The notes below the pieces were generated by a model that was not told the DNA's origin, did no database searches, and saw nothing but the letters and a program-made list of their open reading frames with translations. This document shows positions 47,933-58,706 of a stretch of DNA of 64,000 nt, piece after piece. The stretch covers positions 2,542,001 through 2,606,000 of the forward strand of contig NZ_CAKLDM010000002.1 in assembly GCF_921294215.1 (NCBI RefSeq), written 5' to 3'. Numbering within the stretch: position 1 is the first letter of the stretch; the number at the start of each line of letters is the position of its first letter. The DNA comes from Vibrio marisflavi CECT 7928. GTDB lineage: Bacteria > Pseudomonadota > Gammaproteobacteria > Enterobacterales > Vibrionaceae. The position numbers and the translations under genes were made by a program.

Positions 47933-48925
47933 CTATGTTCTCTTAGAAGGCCTGTGAATTTGACTACCCAGATAATCACTATTTTTGACAAAGCAGCTAT
48001 TTAGTCCAGCATCAACAGAATAAGGAGGGCGCCACTCCAAAAGATTGCAAGCCTTAGATATGTCTACTTGTTGGGAAGAAAACAAGCGGTCTGCTAAGTC
48101 CTTTTTTCCCAACACCATCGAACCTAGTTTTATAGCCGTTTGAGGTATATAGAATAAATGATGTCGCTTACCCATAGCTTGAGCAAGACCACGAAATAAC
48201 TCTGTAGTTGACATATCCTCTCCATCTGATGCCATAAAAACCTGATTCTTTGCTCCAGGATGCTCAATACACTTCGCTATTAAATGTGTCAAATTATGTA
48301 TACAAATAAATGAACGACTATTGTGGATTGAGGCAAGTGGGAGTGGGAATCCTTTTCGAACCAACTGAATTAGACTTCCAAAATTACCTGGAACATTTTT
48401 ACCATAGACTAGAGGCGAGCGAATAATGACGAACTCCATTCCAGCTTTCGTCCCAATTTCACACAGCTCTTGCTCGATTTTAAACTTAACCCTACCTGCT
48501 GCACTATTTGGCATAGGGATATCATCTTCAGTAAAAGGCTGGCAAGACTCATTACCATTTACCAAAACGGAGCTTATATAAATAAACCGTGAAACACCTG
48601 CATTTGCCGCACTCGTTACAAGCTGTATAGCCGCTTCATAATCTGCTTCTAAAGAGTCAAGGTAGCTCTCCTCTGGAGAGCTTTTTTTTAAATGCGCTCT
48701 GCCTGCCGCATGAATAACCACTTTACAGCGTTCTAGGGCACTAGACCAATCAGTTTTAGAATTAAAGTTCCCGAGAGAGTAGGTATTAGAGTCGTCTCGA
48801 ACCCCCTTTCTTACTGCCAAAGATAACCGTTCGCCATACCCAACCTCCATCAAATAGCGAGTAAGCGCTGAGCCTATAAAACCATTCGCACCTGTAATCA
48901 AAATTCTGTGAGGGCTATTTAACAT
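47933..48925 (-). CDS. NAD-dependent epimerase/reductase, WbpV-like, with unusual active site
   Basis: Extended SDR of 330 residues of the type that reduces the 4-keto sugar from WbpM-like enzymes to UDP-QuiNAc or UDP-FucNAc. The NAD motif GANGFIG is at residues 12-18 and the conserved serine is in YISSVLVNG. The position of the catalytic YxxxK reads SAAGRVK, so the tyrosine (residue 143) is alanine while Lys147 is kept. The rest of the fold is intact, with no frameshift. The gene directly precedes the initiating transferase, as wbpV and wbpL do in P. aeruginosa O6. Activity is therefore uncertain. Confidence 0.8.
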   Translation of the reverse strand: MLNSPHRILITGANGFIGSALTRYLMEVGYGERLSLAVRKGVRDDSNTYSLGNFNSKTDWSSALERCKVVIHAAGRAHLKKSSPEESYLDSLEADYEAAIQLVTSAANAGVSRFIYISSVLVNGNESCQPFTEDDIPMPNSAAGRVKFKIEQELCEIGTKAGMEFVIIRSPLVYGKNVPGNFGSLIQLVRKGFPLPLASIHNSRSFICIHNLTHLIAKCIEHPGAKNQVFMASDGEDMSTTELFRGLAQAMGKRHHLFYIPQTAIKLGSMVLGKKDLADRLFSSQQVDISKACNLLEWRPPYSVDAGLNSCFVKNSDYLGSQIHRPSKRT

Positions 48926-48966
48926 ATTTCTTCAAGACCACCTTCCACCTCTGAACGATCTATAGA

Positions 48967-50097
48967 CTACTTAACGCTATCTATTGCATCGAGCATTGCT
49001 CTATTCACTTTTTTTACATCAAACCTATCCACTGCCAATTTGATTGAAGCTCGCCCCATATGCTCAATAGTCCTGGGGTTAACTATGAGTTTCTCCATTG
49101 CATTGGCTAAAGAGTCGGCTGATTGAGGGGTAACTAAATATCCATTGCAACCATCCTTCACTGTTTCCCTACATCCAGGAGCATCAGTTGTTATAACTGC
49201 TCTTCCCATTGCCATAGCTTCCAGAACGCTTCGTGGCACCCCCTCCCTATAAGAAGGTAAAACTATAACTGATGAGCCAGCTAAAACACCTTTTATATCA
49301 TCCACTTCTCCAAGATAATCTACAAACCCCTCATCGGTCCATGACTGGAGTTCCTCTATGGGTATTGATTCAGGGTTCACATCAACTCCCCCTGCAATTT
49401 TGAACGACACTAGAGGATACTTAGATTTGAGCGCTCGGCAAGCTTGGGAGAACTCCCTAATCCCCTTATCAAACAATAACCGCCCTACAAAAACAAATGT
49501 AATACCATCAACAGGTAGTGGTGTTGGACAAAAGGTATTTAAGTTGACTCCCGATCCATTTACAACAGCGGTAGAAGTTTCCTCATCAATAATGTTCAGC
49601 TCTTTAAATAATGATAAGTCATCAGGGTTCTGAAAAAATACTTTATGACTGAATTGCAAAGCGAATCGATAAAGCCCTCGAGCAAAATACTGTACAAGTT
49701 TATGTTTGAATTCGCTCTTATCACTAGCCAACGCATAACCAACCCCAGTAATCAATGAGTAACTATATTTAACATTGAGAAGCCTTGAAGCTAAGTTTCC
49801 CCAAACCACTGGCTTAATTGTATAACTGAGAACCTCATTAGGGCGTATGCGCCGAATCAACTTTAGTAAAGCTACAAATGTAATAACATCTGAAAAAGGG
49901 TTAATACCTGTTCGCTCAATAGGCACACTATGTACTATTACTCCTTTTTGAGAGAGTTGCTGGCCTATTTGAGAAGCAACGGTAAGACCTGGTGCACAAA
50001 CATGCACTAGTTTTCCTTGAGATTGAATATCTTGGATTAGGTCTAAACGAAAGTTGACTATAGTTTCTGCCTTATTAGAAATTAGCAAAAAGACCAT
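48967..50097 (-). CDS. Glycosyltransferase family 4
   Basis: GT-B fold retaining glycosyltransferase of 376 residues. The C-terminal donor domain begins near FVFVGRLLFDKGI and holds the EX7E motif in SYREGVPRSVLEAMAMG. The N-terminal half has the SNKAETIVNFRLDLIQ start common in O-antigen transferases that add to QuiNAc/FucNAc acceptors. I chose the ATG at 50097, which overlaps the preceding stop by one base (TAATG); an in-frame start at 50124 lies inside that gene. Linkage and sugar are unknown. Confidence 0.85.
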   Translation of the reverse strand: MVFLLISNKAETIVNFRLDLIQDIQSQGKLVHVCAPGLTVASQIGQQLSQKGVIVHSVPIERTGINPFSDVITFVALLKLIRRIRPNEVLSYTIKPVVWGNLASRLLNVKYSYSLITGVGYALASDKSEFKHKLVQYFARGLYRFALQFSHKVFFQNPDDLSLFKELNIIDEETSTAVVNGSGVNLNTFCPTPLPVDGITFVFVGRLLFDKGIREFSQACRALKSKYPLVSFKIAGGVDVNPESIPIEELQSWTDEGFVDYLGEVDDIKGVLAGSSVIVLPSYREGVPRSVLEAMAMGRAVITTDAPGCRETVKDGCNGYLVTPQSADSLANAMEKLIVNPRTIEHMGRASIKLAVDRFDVKKVNRAMLDAIDSVK

Positions 50098-51122
50098 TAT
50101 TCTACCAAAAAGCTTATGTACCATGGCATAGACTTGGAAATCCCTCGATCTATATTATACTCTGGGGAATAACCTAACAACTTCCTAGCTTTTGTAATAT
50201 CAGCCATTGAGTGGCGAACATCTCCAGCCCGAAATTCAACGTACTTCGGTTCTCTTGTATAAGACTTTCCATTGTCTAACAGTGTGGACTGCAATGCCGA
50301 AAAAAGAGTTTTCAATGTTGTTCTGCCCCCAACTGCCACATTGTAAACCTCATTCTTAACCTCTTCTTCTGCGACCGCTGCTAGCAAGTTGGCTTGAATG
50401 GCATTTTCAACAAAACAGAAATCACGACTAGTTTCTCCGTCCCCATTAATAAACACATCACCATCATTAAGCATCGCTGCTATCCACTTTGGTATAACTG
50501 CGGCATATGCTCCCTCTGGGTCTTGACGTTTACCAAAAATATTGAAATAGCGTAACCCTATCGCCTTAAACCCATAAGCCCTAGCAAATACACTTGCATA
50601 TAGCTCATTAACATACTTAGTAACAGCATATGGTGACAATGGATTTCCGATATTTTCTTCTATTTTTGGCAAAGCATGATGATCGCCATATGTCGAGCTA
50701 CTAGCAGCATAGGTAAAGCTTTTGACATTTGATTCTTTAGCTGCCATTAGCATATTTACGAAACCGCCAATATTTGTATTGTTCGTGCTTATAGGATCTG
50801 CTATGGACCGAGGAACTGAACCAAGGGCTGCTTGATGTAAGACATAATCAACCTCATTACATGCTTCATAACAATCTTCAAGGTTTCGGATATCACCATG
50901 AATAAACTTGAACCCCGCCCATTGTTTCGAACTAACTATACTACGTACTTCATCCAAATTTCGCTGATGGCCAGTTGCAAAGTTATCCAAACCTACGACT
51001 TTTTGATCTAGCTTTAAGAGCTGCTCCAATAAATTAGAGCCAACAAAACCTGCCACCCCAGTAATCAACCATGTTTTGGGGTTTGCGGAGAGGTCTTTGA
51101 GTAATCTTGAATATGTAATCAT
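50097..51122 (-). CDS. tviC: UDP-N-acetylhexosamine(uronate) 4-epimerase (TviC/WbpP)
   Basis: Extended SDR that interconverts UDP-GlcNAc(A) and UDP-GalNAc(A). The 341-residue protein parallels TviC over its length: [68 protein letters not shown] with the Tyr-Lys pair, and [19 protein letters not shown]. It is adjacent to the TviB-like dehydrogenase, as in the Salmonella Vi locus and as wbpO/wbpP in P. aeruginosa O6. Together they should give UDP-GalNAcA. Confidence 0.92.
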   Translation of the reverse strand: MITYSRLLKDLSANPKTWLITGVAGFVGSNLLEQLLKLDQKVVGLDNFATGHQRNLDEVRSIVSSKQWAGFKFIHGDIRNLEDCYEACNEVDYVLHQAALGSVPRSIADPISTNNTNIGGFVNMLMAAKESNVKSFTYAASSSTYGDHHALPKIEENIGNPLSPYAVTKYVNELYASVFARAYGFKAIGLRYFNIFGKRQDPEGAYAAVIPKWIAAMLNDGDVFINGDGETSRDFCFVENAIQANLLAAVAEEEVKNEVYNVAVGGRTTLKTLFSALQSTLLDNGKSYTREPKYVEFRAGDVRHSMADITKARKLLGYSPEYNIDRGISKSMPWYISFLVE

Positions 51123-51167
51123 ATATGCTTGCTCGCTTTACGAGCCTTCTTAGTTAAACTGAATCTA

Positions 51168-52451
51168 TTACAAACGTAAATCACTTTCTACTACGGGCCG
51201 GATATACTTTAGGTCATACAGCACGTGTAATGGTTTGCATAAAGAATGAATTTGTTCAGAGCTAAGCTCAGAAAATTCGCTATGCGCGACAGCCGTAATA
51301 ACAGCGTCATACTTTTCTACAGGCAAAACACTTATAGGAGAAATCCCGTACTCTATTTCAGCTTCGTTAGCTTTTACCCATGGGTCATAACAATCAACTT
51401 GAACACCATAATCCTCAAGCTCCGACACAATATCAATAACTTTAGTATTTCGAAGATCGGGACAATTTTCTTTGAAAGTCAGCCCCATGACAAGGACTTG
51501 CGCTCCCTCGACGTGAATTCGCTTCCTTAACATCTCTTTTACTAACTGGCTAGCTATATATGCACCCATACCATCGTTTAACCTACGTCCCGCCAAAATT
51601 ATTTCAGGATGATATCCCACTGATTGAGCTTTATAGGTTAAATAATATGGGTCAACACCGATACAGTGACCGCCAACTAGTCCAGGACGAAATGGCAAAA
51701 AATTCCACTTAGTTCCAGCCGCTTTTAGTACTTCTTCAGTATCAATTCCCAATCGATTAAAAATCAGTGCCAGCTCATTGACTAAACCTATATTTACATC
51801 CCGCTGGGTGTTTTCTATAACCTTCGCCGCTTCTGCAACTTTAATTGAGCTAGCTTTGTGAGTTCCTGCTTCGATTATGGATAGGTACAACTGGTCAACA
51901 AACTCTGCAGCCTCGGGTGTAGATCCAGATGTAATTTTTAGTATAGAGCTGACTCTATGTTCTTTGTCTCCTGGGTTAATTCTTTCCGGGCTATAACCAC
52001 AGAAAAAATCACTATTAAAGACCAGCCCTGAACCATTTTCCAGTACAGGAACACAATCTTCCTCAGTAGCGCCTGGATATACTGTGGATTCGTAAATTAC
52101 GACATCACCTTGCTTCAAAACATTAGCTATAGTCTTACTAGCTAAGATCAAAGGGCTTAAGTCTGGCTGTTTACTCTTATTTATTGGCGTTGGTACAGTG
52201 ACAATATATACCTGACATTTTTTCAGGTCATCTAATGAGTCACTGTAACTAAGCCGGCTCGCAGTGGCCAGCTCCTTGTCGGTTACTTCTAAAGTGTTAT
52301 CACGGCCTTCGCGCAACTCTTGCAGGCGGCTCAGATTTATATCATACCCTACTGTGTTGAATTTTTTCCCAAACTCCACCGCCAATGGTAGCCCAACATA
52401 TCCCAATCCAATCACACCAATTGTCAGTTCGTTATTAAACTCTAATCTCAT
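51168..52451 (-). CDS. tviB: UDP-N-acetylhexosamine 6-dehydrogenase (TviB/WbpO/WbpA)
   Basis: NAD-dependent oxidation of UDP-GlcNAc or UDP-GalNAc to the uronic acid. The 427-residue protein has [42 protein letters not shown], the catalytic cysteine in [12 protein letters not shown], and ILAGRRLND, which match TviB closely. The start at 52451 has GGAG about nine bases upstream and avoids overlap with the previous gene. Which hexosamine is the true substrate cannot be told from sequence. Confidence 0.93.
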   Translation of the reverse strand: MRLEFNNELTIGVIGLGYVGLPLAVEFGKKFNTVGYDINLSRLQELREGRDNTLEVTDKELATASRLSYSDSLDDLKKCQVYIVTVPTPINKSKQPDLSPLILASKTIANVLKQGDVVIYESTVYPGATEEDCVPVLENGSGLVFNSDFFCGYSPERINPGDKEHRVSSILKITSGSTPEAAEFVDQLYLSIIEAGTHKASSIKVAEAAKVIENTQRDVNIGLVNELALIFNRLGIDTEEVLKAAGTKWNFLPFRPGLVGGHCIGVDPYYLTYKAQSVGYHPEIILAGRRLNDGMGAYIASQLVKEMLRKRIHVEGAQVLVMGLTFKENCPDLRNTKVIDIVSELEDYGVQVDCYDPWVKANEAEIEYGISPISVLPVEKYDAVITAVAHSEFSELSSEQIHSLCKPLHVLYDLKYIRPVVESDLRL

Positions 52452-52455
52452 AAGT

Positions 52456-53577
52456 CTAAACTCCACGAGTAATACTAGAAAAATAATTGTCAAATCGTTC
52501 AGACATAACTTCTAAGCCAAATTCTGTCGTCCCAGCCTTTACAGCTTTATGTCTGTTGCTTCCATTCAGAAGAAACATATCAAGCTTCTCCTTTAAGTCA
52601 TCACTATCTCCTACTAGAAAAGACAAATCATCAGCACCCAATATCTCAAATATTCCACCTTTACAGGAGCTTGCTAAGACAGGAATACCGATTGTCCGAG
52701 CTTCCACCAATGCGTTGGGATACCCTTCAAATCGTGAGGCTAAAACAAAAAGATCACATGCCCGAATTAAGGGGAAGGGGTTTTGCATGAAGCCATGAAA
52801 AACCACTTGCTTACGGACACCTAGCTTTTCTGATAACGCAATTAAATCTTCTTTTAGTGGACCACGCCCAGCTATATGTATAACTACATCATCACGATCT
52901 AGAGCTGCAAGAGCCTTTATCAATAAATCATGCCCTTTTTGGTTGGTAAGGTGCCCTACGGATACAACATTTATACAGTTACTAGGTAAATCATAATGTA
53001 ATGGTTCGTGTGATAAGTGCTGCAACCTTTCGACATCTACACCGTTATTTATCACAACCGTCTTATTTTCATCTACACCGAAATGTTGAACTAGATCATC
53101 TTGCATATCATGGCTCTGACACACAACATGTTTGACTAACCTATAGCTAAAACTGTATATCGCACGAAGGAACTTCCTCCCAAATGCATGGGAATGTTTA
53201 ACGCTAAGAACATTGGACTCCCTAACAACATAGACAATGTGTTTGGGCAAAAACAAAAAAATAAAGCTCAAATACAAATTAAGGTAACTAAGAGAAGACA
53301 TCACTACATCTGGCTTCAGAGCTAAAACTGTTCGAAGTACTGAAGTTCCAGAGTAGACAACATTGGTTCGGTTTAAGTAAATTAACTTAACTCCCGCCTC
53401 CTCCAAAGTACTAATATCAAGCCTCGAGGTTTCCAAACCACCATATTCTTTATCTATTCGGTGAATAACAATGAGCGACACATCTCTACCACGCTTAGCT
53501 AGGCCTACTGCTAGATTACACATTGCCCTTTGGGTTCCACCAACCAAGAGGTTAGGAATAACTAATACACATTTCAT
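52456..53577 (-). CDS. Glycosyltransferase family 4
   Basis: The 373-residue protein begins [19 protein letters not shown], a typical GT4 acceptor-domain start. The donor domain follows ([20 protein letters not shown]) with the EX7E motif in [17 protein letters not shown]. The ATG at 53577 overlaps the asnB stop by four bases (ATGA). An upstream in-frame ATG at 53619 is inside asnB. Donor and acceptor sugars are unknown. Confidence 0.86.
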   Translation of the reverse strand: MKCVLVIPNLLVGGTQRAMCNLAVGLAKRGRDVSLIVIHRIDKEYGGLETSRLDISTLEEAGVKLIYLNRTNVVYSGTSVLRTVLALKPDVVMSSLSYLNLYLSFIFLFLPKHIVYVVRESNVLSVKHSHAFGRKFLRAIYSFSYRLVKHVVCQSHDMQDDLVQHFGVDENKTVVINNGVDVERLQHLSHEPLHYDLPSNCINVVSVGHLTNQKGHDLLIKALAALDRDDVVIHIAGRGPLKEDLIALSEKLGVRKQVVFHGFMQNPFPLIRACDLFVLASRFEGYPNALVEARTIGIPVLASSCKGGIFEILGADDLSFLVGDSDDLKEKLDMFLLNGSNRHKAVKAGTTEFGLEVMSERFDNYFSSITRGV

Positions 53578-55418
53578 CGACGTTTCTGTGCCCAAGCTAC
53601 ATAAACAAGCAATTTCCAAATATCGGTTTGAGCATTCACTTTACCGGACATATGATCATGAATCATATCCAAAACTGCCCTAGAATCAACTCCATTAATA
53701 GCACCTAAAGTACCGGGAGTTAGTTGATCTTCTACGTACTCTCTTAATTCACCTCTGAACCAAGATGAGAGAGGAATAGAAAAACCTCGTTTTCTCATTT
53801 CTGTAATATCACTAGGCAAATATCGAGACGCTAACGATTTGATAATAAACTTCTTGCTATTTGGTTTAAATTTATACTTTTTAGGTAATAACAGGCCATA
53901 CTCAACCACACGGTGGTCTAGAAACGGAGCTCTAGCTTCTAACGAAAAGTGCATTGATGCTCGGTCTATTTTTACATTAATATCATTAAGTAAGTAGTGT
54001 TGAAGGTCATACAAACCAGCTAAAGAGATCGGATCTAAACTCGAATCACAAAAACTTAATACGTCTTCGAAAGGTGATTGCTCAGACACATACCAAGATG
54101 ATGTGTCTGTTTTCAACAATGCAGAATAGAACTCTCCAACTGTCGAGAATTCACTTACTTTTTGAACACGACGAGCCAATTTTTTAGGCAAAAGGTTGAG
54201 TAAATGAGATACTCCTTTTCTTACTGGCTTTGGGGTTTTCTGCCAAGCAGACAAAAATGGTAAAATAGAGGACAGTTGAGAGTATCTATTGTAACCAAGA
54301 AAGACCTCATCTGCACCATCGCCAGTCATTACGGCTTTAACGTGTTGAGATGCAAACTTAGACACCAGTAATGTTGGTAAAGCTGATGAATCCGCAAAGG
54401 GTTCATCATATGCCAAAGACATATCTTCGATAAGATCAATTAAGTCACTGGACCTACATTCTAAGATATGATGCTCGAGCCCTAACGAGTCTGCGACACG
54501 ACTTGCTACTCCACTCTCATCATACTTTGGATCATCAAAAGCAACTGTAAATGCTTTTATTGGCACAGCAGATTTTTTTTGTGCTAAAGCAGCAACAAGA
54601 GTCGAATCAACACCACCCGACATAAGAACTCCAACAGGTACATCGGATACAAGCCTTGACTCTACTGCTTCAGAAAGAAGCCCCTCCAATTCATTACAAG
54701 CATCGTCGAATGAACTGGATATCATAGGCGTTGTGGAAACTAGGTGCCTAGGATCCCAATAACATTCATTTGCAACTATTTTACTATCTATCGTGGAAAT
54801 AATCATATACTCACCAGCACCCACAGAGTATATGCCGTTGTATATACTCTGTGGGGCACTGGTGCATTTGCTAGAGAAGAAGCTCCCCATAGCTTGACTA
54901 CTTATTGAAACCTCTTGACCAACCCCTTGTAACACAGTAACTACTTGATCCACACTGGAAGCTGCTGTAAAACCTTTTCCATGAAAAGAGTAGAATAACG
55001 GTTTTTTCCCTAACCTATCTCTCGCGCAAAACACTGTTTGAGCATTTGCATCGTATATAGCAAAAGCAAACATCCCAATTAGTCGTTCTAAAATCTTATG
55101 ACCGTACTCCAAGTACCCAGCCAAAAGAACCTCAACATCGCCCTCTGTAGAAAAGGTATACCCGCCTTTTTCCAAAGATGCCCTTAGTGACCTGAAGTTA
55201 TAAATCTCTCCGTTGAAAACGGCGACCAAATGCTTATAAGAAAAGGGCTGGTTGGATCTTGGATCTAAATCCAATAATGCCAAGCGCGTATGAGCAAGAG
55301 TCTGCCCCCCTACTCTCATAGAACTCTGAGCATCTGGCCCTCGCCTACTGGATAGTGCGATAACTTTATTTAGACGCGTATAAGATATATCCAAATTGGT
55401 GTAAAAAATCCCACACAT
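53574..55418 (-). CDS. AsnB-type glutamine amidotransferase in the polysaccharide locus
   Basis: Class II amidotransferase plus synthetase of 614 residues. Cys2 (MCGIF) is the glutaminase nucleophile, with RRGPDAQ and FNGEIYNF. The ATP-pyrophosphatase motif is VLMSGGVDSTLVAAL. Ordinary AsnB makes asparagine, but homologues inside O-antigen loci (WbpS in P. aeruginosa O6) are assigned to amidation of hexuronic acids. With TviB/TviC homologues next door, a uronamide is a sensible prediction for this copy. It starts three bases after the Wzy candidate. Confidence 0.85.
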   Translation of the reverse strand: MCGIFYTNLDISYTRLNKVIALSSRRGPDAQSSMRVGGQTLAHTRLALLDLDPRSNQPFSYKHLVAVFNGEIYNFRSLRASLEKGGYTFSTEGDVEVLLAGYLEYGHKILERLIGMFAFAIYDANAQTVFCARDRLGKKPLFYSFHGKGFTAASSVDQVVTVLQGVGQEVSISSQAMGSFFSSKCTSAPQSIYNGIYSVGAGEYMIISTIDSKIVANECYWDPRHLVSTTPMISSSFDDACNELEGLLSEAVESRLVSDVPVGVLMSGGVDSTLVAALAQKKSAVPIKAFTVAFDDPKYDESGVASRVADSLGLEHHILECRSSDLIDLIEDMSLAYDEPFADSSALPTLLVSKFASQHVKAVMTGDGADEVFLGYNRYSQLSSILPFLSAWQKTPKPVRKGVSHLLNLLPKKLARRVQKVSEFSTVGEFYSALLKTDTSSWYVSEQSPFEDVLSFCDSSLDPISLAGLYDLQHYLLNDINVKIDRASMHFSLEARAPFLDHRVVEYGLLLPKKYKFKPNSKKFIIKSLASRYLPSDITEMRKRGFSIPLSSWFRGELREYVEDQLTPGTLGAINGVDSRAVLDMIHDHMSGKVNAQTDIWKLLVYVAWAQKRR

Positions 55419-55421
55419 AAG

Positions 55422-56654
55422 TTAACTATATTTTCTCCGTACAAGTTTTACAAGAAAAAGAACAGTAAAGAAAACAAAAGAATAAAATAAGATCCGTCTC
55501 ATTTGAAGTAGAGAGAAATAAATATCATTGCGATAAAAATAAAACCCTATGATTGGAACAATAGGTAGTATAAATATTCTTGCTAAGTCTCCATACTTGC
55601 GTAAGATAGTTGAGAGTAAAACAAGTAACAATGGATATAATAGGCAAAATACTACTATGCCTAGTACTCCAAATAAGGCGTACATCTCGCCTATAGAAGA
55701 AGAGCCTAGGGCTCCATCCCTAATACCATGATAGAATGGAGCAAAGACAGACGTAAATTTTACAACCTGTGCATTACTACCAAAACCAAATAGTGTAATT
55801 ACACTATTAAACCACTCATGACGGTTAAACTCTATTGAGTGTTTTACAACCGTATTAAAAATAGAAATCTGTGGAAATGGCTCCATACGTCCTATATATG
55901 TATATAACCTAGAGCTACCATCAAAATAGGAAAAAAACTCCCCTGTCGTAACAAAAATACGCAACATTGGTTTTATAAAAATAACAGTAAAAACTAGAAA
56001 AATCCCTGCCACGAAGCTAAAAACTGCAGATTTAAAGGAGAGTCTATAGCCATAGAAAACAATAAGAATAGAACCAACCAAAGCTATTGTTATGTTGACT
56101 CTCATTCCTACCAATACAACATCAAACATAAGCAAGAATATAGAAAGAGCCGCTATATAGTGATATCTCGCGATAGCACAAAGAAAAGAAAGTGATATGA
56201 GATAATAAACAACCCAATTATATATACTCGGCAAAGATTTTAGTACTTGTACTTTTTCTATTCCAGCCCTTATATACATACCAGTACTAACAATATCAAT
56301 AGAAACATATAAAACCAAACCCACAGCTATAATTGCAAGAAAGTATATAACCAACCTAGGAAAAACGAATTGTGAAACTGGTTTAACATTGACTCTATCT
56401 ATATATTTATCATGTACAAACACCACCAACAGGTATACTACACTAAACAATATAAAGTAAAAGTATAAAAAATGGTCTAATTCTAGTCTATTATCATATG
56501 GATAATTAGGAACACTACCTACTAGAATTGGAAATGAGTATATAAAAAAGCCGACAAAACTAAAAGAGAAGACATCGACTCTACGACGATAAAAGGAGAA
56601 ATAGATTAGACTAAAACACCCCAACAACCAGCAAAAAACTAACAAGATCGACAT
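55422..56654 (-). CDS. wzy: Polytopic membrane protein, candidate O-antigen/capsule polymerase (Wzy)
   Basis: The 410-residue protein has about 11-12 hydrophobic segments, with a large loop in the second half (about residues 240-310). This is the usual Wzy topology, and the primary sequence is not conserved, as usual for Wzy. The ATG at 56654 overlaps the wzx stop (TGATG). Base composition is strongly AT-rich. Its direct neighbourhood to wzx and AsnB makes it the better Wzy candidate of two in the locus. Confidence 0.7.
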   Translation of the reverse strand: MSILLVFCWLLGCFSLIYFSFYRRRVDVFSFSFVGFFIYSFPILVGSVPNYPYDNRLELDHFLYFYFILFSVVYLLVVFVHDKYIDRVNVKPVSQFVFPRLVIYFLAIIAVGLVLYVSIDIVSTGMYIRAGIEKVQVLKSLPSIYNWVVYYLISLSFLCAIARYHYIAALSIFLLMFDVVLVGMRVNITIALVGSILIVFYGYRLSFKSAVFSFVAGIFLVFTVIFIKPMLRIFVTTGEFFSYFDGSSRLYTYIGRMEPFPQISIFNTVVKHSIEFNRHEWFNSVITLFGFGSNAQVVKFTSVFAPFYHGIRDGALGSSSIGEMYALFGVLGIVVFCLLYPLLLVLLSTILRKYGDLARIFILPIVPIIGFYFYRNDIYFSLLQMRRILFYSFVFFTVLFLVKLVRRKYS

Positions 56655-57916
56655 CACTTACACTCTACACGCCTGTCCAAACCACTGACGCATAACGATG
56701 TTTGTATCAATGCAACCAAAAGCATAATCATAAAAATCGCCCAAAATACATAAATAAAAGAAAGGTACGTAAGTACTAATGGTATCAAAACGACATTAAT
56801 AATACCAAACGTAATAGTTATCCTTTTTATCACTTTATCTAAAGAAAAAATGACTAAAATATATGTGGTATATGCTGACACAACAAACAGTACGGATAAA
56901 TATAGGAAATGAGAAAAGAATACCATTGCTTCATCAGTAATAGCATTTCCATGAAAAAAATATTTTAATATTGTTCGGTCAAAATAGTGCAAAATAATAG
57001 ACAAAAGAATAACTGACACCATTTGAAACAGATAAACAATGGCAAATAATCGGGAAAACTTATATTTATTGCTGCTATGTAACTTTAACAAAATCGGATA
57101 TAAAGCCCTATTAATTGGGGAGAATAAAGAAGCTGCACCTCTATAAACCTTTTCAGCAACACTATACACTGCTACAAATTGAGGAGGGAGTAATGATGAA
57201 ACAAAAACTGTGTTAATATTTGTATAAAAGTATACACCTAAGCTTGAAATAAATAGATCTGCACCATCTCTAAATCGAGTCATCATCGTCCTTGTTTCGG
57301 GAACTACAATAATAATTTTTCTATATAAGAAAATATAGACAAATGCAGAAACTCCGACGAGAAAGTACATAACTGAGTTACAAAACAATACGTATTCCAA
57401 TGTCTTCTCAGTCGGCAATATTAAGGTGAAAACAAAAAATAAACGTGAAAACAGTGTTATAAATAGCAGTACAGAAGTGTTCTGCATTGCTTGGAAATAC
57501 CATTCATTAGAAAGTACAAAACCCAAAAGGCGAAGTGTAAGAATTATAGCCAGAGAAAGTGATGATATTTGAGGTATTTTTGACGTATAAACAATTTGGA
57601 ATAGTATACAAAATATAACAATAGCTAGGAGTGATAAGCATAATCGAATACACATAACTGATATGATAAGTTCAGACATGCCTTCATCGTCTGAAACATT
57701 CGAAGCCTCTCGTGTAGCGGTAGTCCTAAAGCTGTAAGCAACTACTATTTCGAGCATACTAAATAAAGCTGCAACCAATACATAACTTGCATACTCATTT
57801 ACTCCTAACGTTCGGATTAACAGGGGTATTATAAGTACGGGGAATAGTGTTAGTAGAAGTTGAAGGCCATATAATGAAGTTAGGTTGAGGGAAAAGGTTT
57901 TATATTTCACTAACAT
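56654..57916 (-). CDS. wzx: Polysaccharide repeat-unit flippase (Wzx)
   Basis: The 420-residue protein has about 12 membrane segments and the polysaccharide-transport (MATE/MVF-like) layout. Its N-terminal NLTSLYGLQLLLTLFPVLII followed by IRTLGVNEYASYVL is the common Wzx start, and YSVAEKVYRGAASLFSPINRALYPIL is the typical central motif. It should flip undecaprenyl-linked repeat units to the periplasm. It overlaps the methyltransferase gene by 17 bases and the wzy candidate by one. Confidence 0.88.
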   Translation of the reverse strand: MLVKYKTFSLNLTSLYGLQLLLTLFPVLIIPLLIRTLGVNEYASYVLVAALFSMLEIVVAYSFRTTATREASNVSDDEGMSELIISVMCIRLCLSLLAIVIFCILFQIVYTSKIPQISSLSLAIILTLRLLGFVLSNEWYFQAMQNTSVLLFITLFSRLFFVFTLILPTEKTLEYVLFCNSVMYFLVGVSAFVYIFLYRKIIIVVPETRTMMTRFRDGADLFISSLGVYFYTNINTVFVSSLLPPQFVAVYSVAEKVYRGAASLFSPINRALYPILLKLHSSNKYKFSRLFAIVYLFQMVSVILLSIILHYFDRTILKYFFHGNAITDEAMVFFSHFLYLSVLFVVSAYTTYILVIFSLDKVIKRITITFGIINVVLIPLVLTYLSFIYVFWAIFMIMLLVALIQTSLCVSGLDRRVECK

Positions 57917-58706
57917 TTTTAGCTCGATTTAAGATATAAATATACTCGGTAGATAGCCCCATTCCTTCGAGCAGTGGTTTTAATGAGTCAAAACCAATAC
58001 CATACCCTGTAGAAATAGGACCTGGTAGTACATCAACGACTTCATATCCACATTCTTCAAATATTCTAATCCATGCAGAACGCCTAAACGCCTTAAACTC
58101 TTGAAATAGATTATTTGACACACCGTGAACAGGAGGCAGTAATCGAGATAAGAAACTTGGTTTTGCAACGTCTATTTTCATGTTATTCCCCCAGGAAGAC
58201 TTCGCAGCAACTTCTTTCTTCGAAAATAAACGCCCTATCAGGTTACGTAGTTTAATAGGATAATATAGTAACGTAGAAAACAGCCTCCAAGTAGGGTTGG
58301 GCAGAATATGAACATAAAATGAGTTTTCATTGGATACTAAGAGTGATGTATCTAAACAATCTTTAACATTAGGTAGGTGTTCTAACACATTCGAAGAGAA
58401 TACTAGATCAAATTGTATAGGAAAGTCTACTTGATCTAATTGTTCAGCATCTGCAACCAGCAAAGTCTGAGACTTTAAATTGTTACCTGAAAATAACCGT
58501 TCTGAGTTTAAATCTATAGAAAATAGAGAGTTACTGGCTAACTTATAAAGAAATTCGGATTGAGAACAATTTCCAGCACCAACCTCTAGGACATTTTCAA
58601 AATGATGATCTTTTCCAAAGTACTTTACTAGCAACTCAACTTCTCTAAGTTTCAGTTTTAAGTTACTTTCTCGCCATCTAGTAGCCTTCTCACTTACCAA
58701 TAGCAT
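57900..58706 (-). CDS. Class I SAM-dependent methyltransferase
   Basis: A 268-residue protein with the SAM-binding motif I VLEVGAGNCSQSEFL, the acidic loop SIDLNSERL, and the motif FDLVFSSNVLEHLPN of the Methyltransf_11 type. The target is probably a sugar or other part of the glycan, judged only by location between wzx and a polymerase-like gene. I chose the ATG at 58706, preceded by GGAG. An in-frame ATG at 58739 lies deeper in the upstream gene. Confidence 0.8.
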   Translation of the reverse strand: MLLVSEKATRWRESNLKLKLREVELLVKYFGKDHHFENVLEVGAGNCSQSEFLYKLASNSLFSIDLNSERLFSGNNLKSQTLLVADAEQLDQVDFPIQFDLVFSSNVLEHLPNVKDCLDTSLLVSNENSFYVHILPNPTWRLFSTLLYYPIKLRNLIGRLFSKKEVAAKSSWGNNMKIDVAKPSFLSRLLPPVHGVSNNLFQEFKAFRRSAWIRIFEECGYEVVDVLPGPISTGYGIGFDSLKPLLEGMGLSTEYIYILNRAKNVSEI

